Below, piece by piece: positions 19,199-22,282 of a stretch of DNA of 22,282 nt. The position numbers and the translations under genes were made by a program. The notes beneath the pieces were generated by a model. It was not told where the DNA came from. It searched no databases and worked only from the letters and a program-made list of their open reading frames with translations. The stretch comes from Seminavis robusta (lineage: Eukaryota > Bacillariophyta > Bacillariophyceae > Naviculales > Naviculaceae). Position 1 is the stretch's first letter, and every line of letters begins with the position of its first letter. The DNA is taken from positions 1-22,282 of the forward strand of contig CAICTM010001813.1 of the NCBI GenBank assembly GCA_903772945.1, in the 5' to 3' direction.

Positions 19199-19884
19199 CT
19201 CATCAATGCCATTCCTTCTGGAGACTGGTTGGTCGTTCTGGCTGCAAAGTTAGCTAGCTAGCTAGTTACTAGTAACAGCTCTTCGAAAGTCACAGGCAAA
19301 GGGTGTGTTGTCGCTGCTGATTGTCAAGTTACATACATGTAGCGGCTCTCATCCAATGTCAAACGGCGCCTCATCTCACCGAAGAGGCATCAGTGTCCAG
19401 TATGGTATCGGTAGATTTGCTGGGACTTTCGGAGAAAGAAGGCTACATATATACATACTACTAGTAGTACTTAGTGGCTGGACTGTCGGGCTCAGTTTCG
19501 GATTTATAATTGTTAAAGCTTTCTTAGACTACGGGGTTTAGAGGCCAGAGTACCGTATGCTAAAGCTTTGTTGGCTCTTTTCATGTTTCAGCACCGGAGA
19601 CCGGAGTACTGTGGTCTGGTCCTGGACCCTTCTTTTGGCTTTGAGCTGCGGATGGCCGCCAAGAGGCCCTTGCTAGCCAGCTCTCTACTAGTAGATCAGT
19701 ACTAGTATGCTGGGCCCTGTTTGTTGCGCCGGTACAGGAGTACCGGTAGGGTATCCCTGGTTGTGGATTAGGCATCTCTGATTTTTTGCTGGCAGATGGA
19801 CTTGGCAAACCGACCGCCACCTGAGAAACTATTCGTGCTGGTCGGGTCATAATATTCATCCAACTAATTTTGGGGTAGTGGCTT
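19199..19884. other. Palindrome-rich intergenic region
   Basis: No gene is seen apart from the weak exon at 19337-19374. Perfect palindromes occur at 19251-19264 (TAGC/GCTA run), 19265-19276 (GTTACTAGTAAC), 19456-19469 (TACTACTAGTAGTA), 19684-19695 (TCTACTAGTAGA) and 19741-19748 (TACCGGTA). It lies between two minus-strand genes, so it holds the GPCR promoter and the 3' end of the 19885-21318 gene. Confidence 0.55.
19337..19374 (-). other. Candidate first exon of the GPCR gene (weak)
   Basis: An ATG at 19374 opens a 38-base exon that could end before GTATGT (19336). A TTTGCAG acceptor ends at 19242, giving a 95-bp intron whose phase joins the downstream GPCR frame exactly. The encoded start (MRRRLTLDESRY) is not a signal peptide, which weakens the model. 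The putative intron contains the CTAG-repeat palindrome at 19251-19264. Confidence 0.25.
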
Positions 19885-21318
19885 TCATCTTTGATCAAGG
19901 GGCAACCTTGCGTTGGACTCTGGCGGAAGAGGAAGGTCAACTTTCATGGATGCCAGGCTACGTTCCTTGGATTGGAGGCTACACGACATCTCCCCCGAAT
20001 GGATCGTCGATGTATCATTCTTGCTACGTGCCGCCACGGACATGTCGGAGGCACTCTGCCTGCTAGAATTTTTGTGGTGGTTGTGATCCGTGGATGCTTG
20101 GTTGGCTGCCAGTTTGAGATCATCGGCCAAGTGATCAAACACCGGAATGTCCTTTTCAATTGTTGGAAAGGAGGACATGGTGGCAAAGGTAGAAGCACTG
20201 GCAACACTGCGACTGTTCCCACCATAGTCACTAAACCCCAGGTACTCTTGGTAGGGAAACAGGGTGGGGAGGGGGGTGAATGGCTCAAAGTGGATGGATA
20301 ATGGTTCAAAGTCATCGTCATCGTCATCGCTCCAGATGCCTTGTCTCATGACATTACGTTTCGCAGAATCCGCCGATACAACTATTGGCAGCAGTGGTCG
20401 TGTTGGCGACGTTGGCGTTGACATGGCATTGGCGTCAATTTCAATATCGCGAGGCGGAGACTTGGGTCGTAATGATGTCGCCATAGCGGAGAAGTCCTTT
20501 CCGCGCACTTCACTGCGAGGAGCCACTTTGGTATCCTGATGGGTTGGATGCAAAGCCGGAACAGGGGAGGAACGGGCCATGGCCCTGGCCACTGCCGAAA
20601 TGTTCTTTCCTCGGGGTCTGGCCGCTACGACTTGGACCTGTCGGGGGATACCGGCAGTAGCGTCATGCGACGGAAGGAGTGGTTGTTTCTTCCTTGTCAG
20701 CCCTCCAATCTTCGTGGCGTATTGGTCGTCAAACGCTGAAACAAGGAGTTCTCCATCATCCAGCGCTTCACTGCATCGACGTTTAATATTGGGTTGTTGC
20801 GAGGGTTCTTGCAGTGGGTAACCTTCTGTTTCGTGATGAAGTTGCCCGGATACCTGGGAACATTTCATAAACTTGTGCCTTTTGGTGGGCCTTTCTGAGT
20901 CATGCATTGATCGCCTCTGGCTTAGGGCTTTCTGATGCACCAATTCCTCCGTACCGGTACTCTCTTCACAGACAAAGTCCTCATCCTCCTCGCCCAGCTG
21001 CTTGTTCTCCAGAGCCCATGATGCCTGATCGACAGATCTCTTGGGGTCTCCCAAAGAATCCACCATGGAGACATCTTTCCCCACATTATTTGTCCCTTGG
21101 CGTGCTGTCTCACAAGCAACAAGATTCTGTGTCGAGTGTCTCTGTCTGAACGATGCTGTTGAGGAAGAATCAGAAGGAAACAGCCGTTTGGTGGCACTTG
21201 GAAACAATTTCGGGACGCGCTGTGGATCTCGAATCAATGGAGGGGTATCTTTGTCCTCCTGAAAGGCCTTGTCAGTTTCTTCGCGTTCCGCCATCACTGA
21301 AGAAGCCCACCAAGGCAA
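19885..21318 (-). CDS. Disordered hypothetical protein, probably nuclear
   Basis: A 477-residue frame without recognisable domain, signal peptide or membrane segment. It is Ser-, Pro- and charge-rich. Visible features: basic clusters RPTKRHKFMK (143-152) and IKRRCSE (178-184) that may be nuclear signals, a duplicated motif RGKNISAVARAMARSSP (236-252) and RGKDFSAMATSLRPKSP (272-288), proline-directed sites TPTSPTRP (301-308), an acidic run WSDDDDDDFEPL (329-340), and a more hydrophobic segment FEPFTPLPTLFPYQEYLGF (344-362) that could be a binding motif. The steady reading frame and biased composition argue for a real gene. Met9 (21294) is an equally good start. Function unknown. Confidence 0.6.
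   Translation of the reverse strand: MPWWASSVMAEREETDKAFQEDKDTPPLIRDPQRVPKLFPSATKRLFPSDSSSTASFRQRHSTQNLVACETARQGTNNVGKDVSMVDSLGDPKRSVDQASWALENKQLGEEDEDFVCEESTGTEELVHQKALSQRRSMHDSERPTKRHKFMKCSQVSGQLHHETEGYPLQEPSQQPNIKRRCSEALDDGELLVSAFDDQYATKIGGLTRKKQPLLPSHDATAGIPRQVQVVAARPRGKNISAVARAMARSSPVPALHPTHQDTKVAPRSEVRGKDFSAMATSLRPKSPPRDIEIDANAMSTPTSPTRPLLPIVVSADSAKRNVMRQGIWSDDDDDDFEPLSIHFEPFTPLPTLFPYQEYLGFSDYGGNSRSVASASTFATMSSFPTIEKDIPVFDHLADDLKLAANQASTDHNHHKNSSRQSASDMSVAARSKNDTSTIHSGEMSCSLQSKERSLASMKVDLPLPPESNARLPLDQR
20951..20960. repeat. GTACCGGTAC palindrome inside a coding region
   Basis: An exact copy of the promoter palindrome lies within the disordered-protein gene, where it encodes part of STGTEE. 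This shows the word is not restricted to regulatory DNA. Confidence 0.7.
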
Positions 21319-21360
21319 GGTTCAAGTGGAGCAGCAGTGGCACCTAATCTCCTTTCGTGA

Positions 21361-21376
21361 TACTAGTATACTAGTA
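21361..21376. repeat. Double TACTAGTA palindrome
   Basis: TACTAGTATACTAGTA is a perfect 16-bp palindrome made of two adjacent 8-bp palindromes, about 45 bp upstream of the start codon at 21318. It could be a promoter element of the disordered-protein gene, or simply part of the palindromic-word bias of the region. Confidence 0.65.
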
Positions 21377-22040
21377 GTATTAGATCGAGGCAGCTTTCCC
21401 ATGCCATAGGACAACCCTGACATAATACTGTCCAACGATGGTACCAGGTACAACCCAAAGCAGTGAACTGATTTCCCTCACTGTGGAGCGCTGACGAAAA
21501 CAAATTTACTTTATCTCGAACCCACTCGTGATTTACTTTTTGCTACCGGTACCGTACCCGACACACCCTACCTGTATCTCGGGCACACCTTTCGTCCATA
21601 CAGGTACTAATAGACTGTGAGATCTTCACACGAGAAGTTCTTGAATCGATATCTTGTGGGCTACTCGAGAGCTACTTTCAGTGACCTACAACATCAGCTC
21701 ATGTGGACTAGCCTGTGACTGTGCCTATGGTGCTAGAACTAGAAGGCACCCCAAGTTGGGCTTTGAAGCAGCATTACTACAGTAGTGTTATTGCTCTAAA
21801 GCTCACTTGGAGTGGATCAATTTGCATAGGCTTTTGATCCATAGAACCTCCATTATTTGTGTAGTCAGCCCATAACATTGAATCGGGGCTGTAGAGGTGC
21901 AGAGGTGCATGCGCTCTTTTCGCGCGAAGCTTCACTACGTAACAACAATTGCCAACAACAACGCCAAGAAGGTTCTCTTATTGTTACGATGGCATGCCTA
22001 CAACACCGACGACACCCCAGCCTCGGACGGTCCAACAACA

Positions 22041-22133
22041 ATGGCTACAACACCTGTGTGGGTTCAGCTCTACTACAAGCATGAGGGAAAGGAGGATCTC
22101 GAGCTGAAAGGCGTTTGTATCGGGGCTTATTAA
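22041..22133 (+). CDS. Possible 5' exon of a truncated gene (weak)
   Basis: The ATG at 22041 opens 30 codons with VWVQLYYKHEGKED before a stop at 22131-22133. The VWVxLxY beginning resembles the start of some diatom proteins with a ubiquitin-like or Crinkler-like N-terminal domain, recalled only loosely. A GTATCG at 22116 could be a splice donor leading past the window. It may equally be a chance frame. Confidence 0.18.
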   Translation: MATTPVWVQLYYKHEGKEDLELKGVCIGAY

Positions 22134-22282
22134 TTTTGCGTATGCGTATGCGTTTGCGTGACTATACACTAGTGAGTACAAAACACGCAAACTTTCACTA
22201 TAACCAAAATAGTATCAAACTTCTACCAACTAAAGAATAACTACCAAGTTCTATATCTAATTTCACTTCTTTGTGGATTCTT

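Larger units (their letters stand above)
21319..22282. other. Non-coding right edge, perhaps a gene start
   Basis: A promoter region for the 19885-21318 gene is expected at the left. The palindromic repeat TACTAGTATACTAGTA lies at 21361-21376, and TACCGGTACCGTAC-like sequence at 21544. A forward frame at 21897-22133 ends soon after an ATG at 22041 followed by TTPVWVQLYYKHEGKEDLELKG. A short GCGTATGC run lies at 22138-22155. Nothing else is recognised. Confidence 0.45.

Noticed and set aside
1..22282. CRISPR arrays, tRNA or rRNA genes, bacterial operons
   Set aside because: No regularly spaced repeats with spacers, no cloverleaf or rRNA sequence recognised by eye, and the gene structure is eukaryotic.

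Overview
The window looks like nuclear DNA of a marine diatom, most likely a raphid pennate such as Seminavis robusta; the species is an inference. The support is the gene set: a kinase-less, membrane-anchored leucine-rich-repeat (LRR) receptor of the diatom type with a SWGDG-containing C-terminal domain, a class C GPCR of the GABA-B-like kind expanded in diatoms, a plastid sulfolipid synthase (SQD2) with a signal peptide-like N-terminus, a short GT-AG intron, and spacious intergenic DNA. No bacterial features (operons, Shine-Dalgarno sites) are visible.

Layout. 1-333: 3' flank. 334-3659 (-): LRR receptor-like protein whose reading frame breaks once near 2040. 3660-4114: divergent promoter region with two 10-bp palindromes. 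4115-8380 (+): two-exon MCTP-like C2/transmembrane protein with a long acidic, phosphosite-like tail; intron 6462-6527. 8847-9449 (+): small basic protein with two FAM13-like helical units. 9818-10484 (+): decayed tail of a non-LTR-type retroelement protein, followed by a nested hairpin. 11230-12744 (+): SQD2. 12899-14656 (-): protein with two C-terminal RanBP2-type zinc fingers, convergent with SQD2. 14657-16561: 1.9 kb with no convincing gene but short tandem repeats and palindromes. 16562-19198 (-): class C GPCR with three apparent reading-frame breaks. 19885-21318 (-): disordered protein of unknown function. 21319-22282: non-coding edge, possibly holding the 5' end of another gene.

The neighbours do not form an obvious pathway. 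Three of seven genes are membrane or signalling proteins (LRR receptor, MCTP-like, class C GPCR); SQD2 acts in plastid lipid synthesis. The most notable pattern is that both receptor genes are interrupted by apparent single-base losses, mostly placeable in short homopolymers, while the other genes read through cleanly. This is either real decay of receptor copies or residual long-read assembly error, and it decides whether either receptor is functional. The second pattern is strong enrichment of self-complementary words (TACCGGTA, ACTAGT and GCTAGC cores), mainly in intergenic DNA. I found no clear new multi-gene system.
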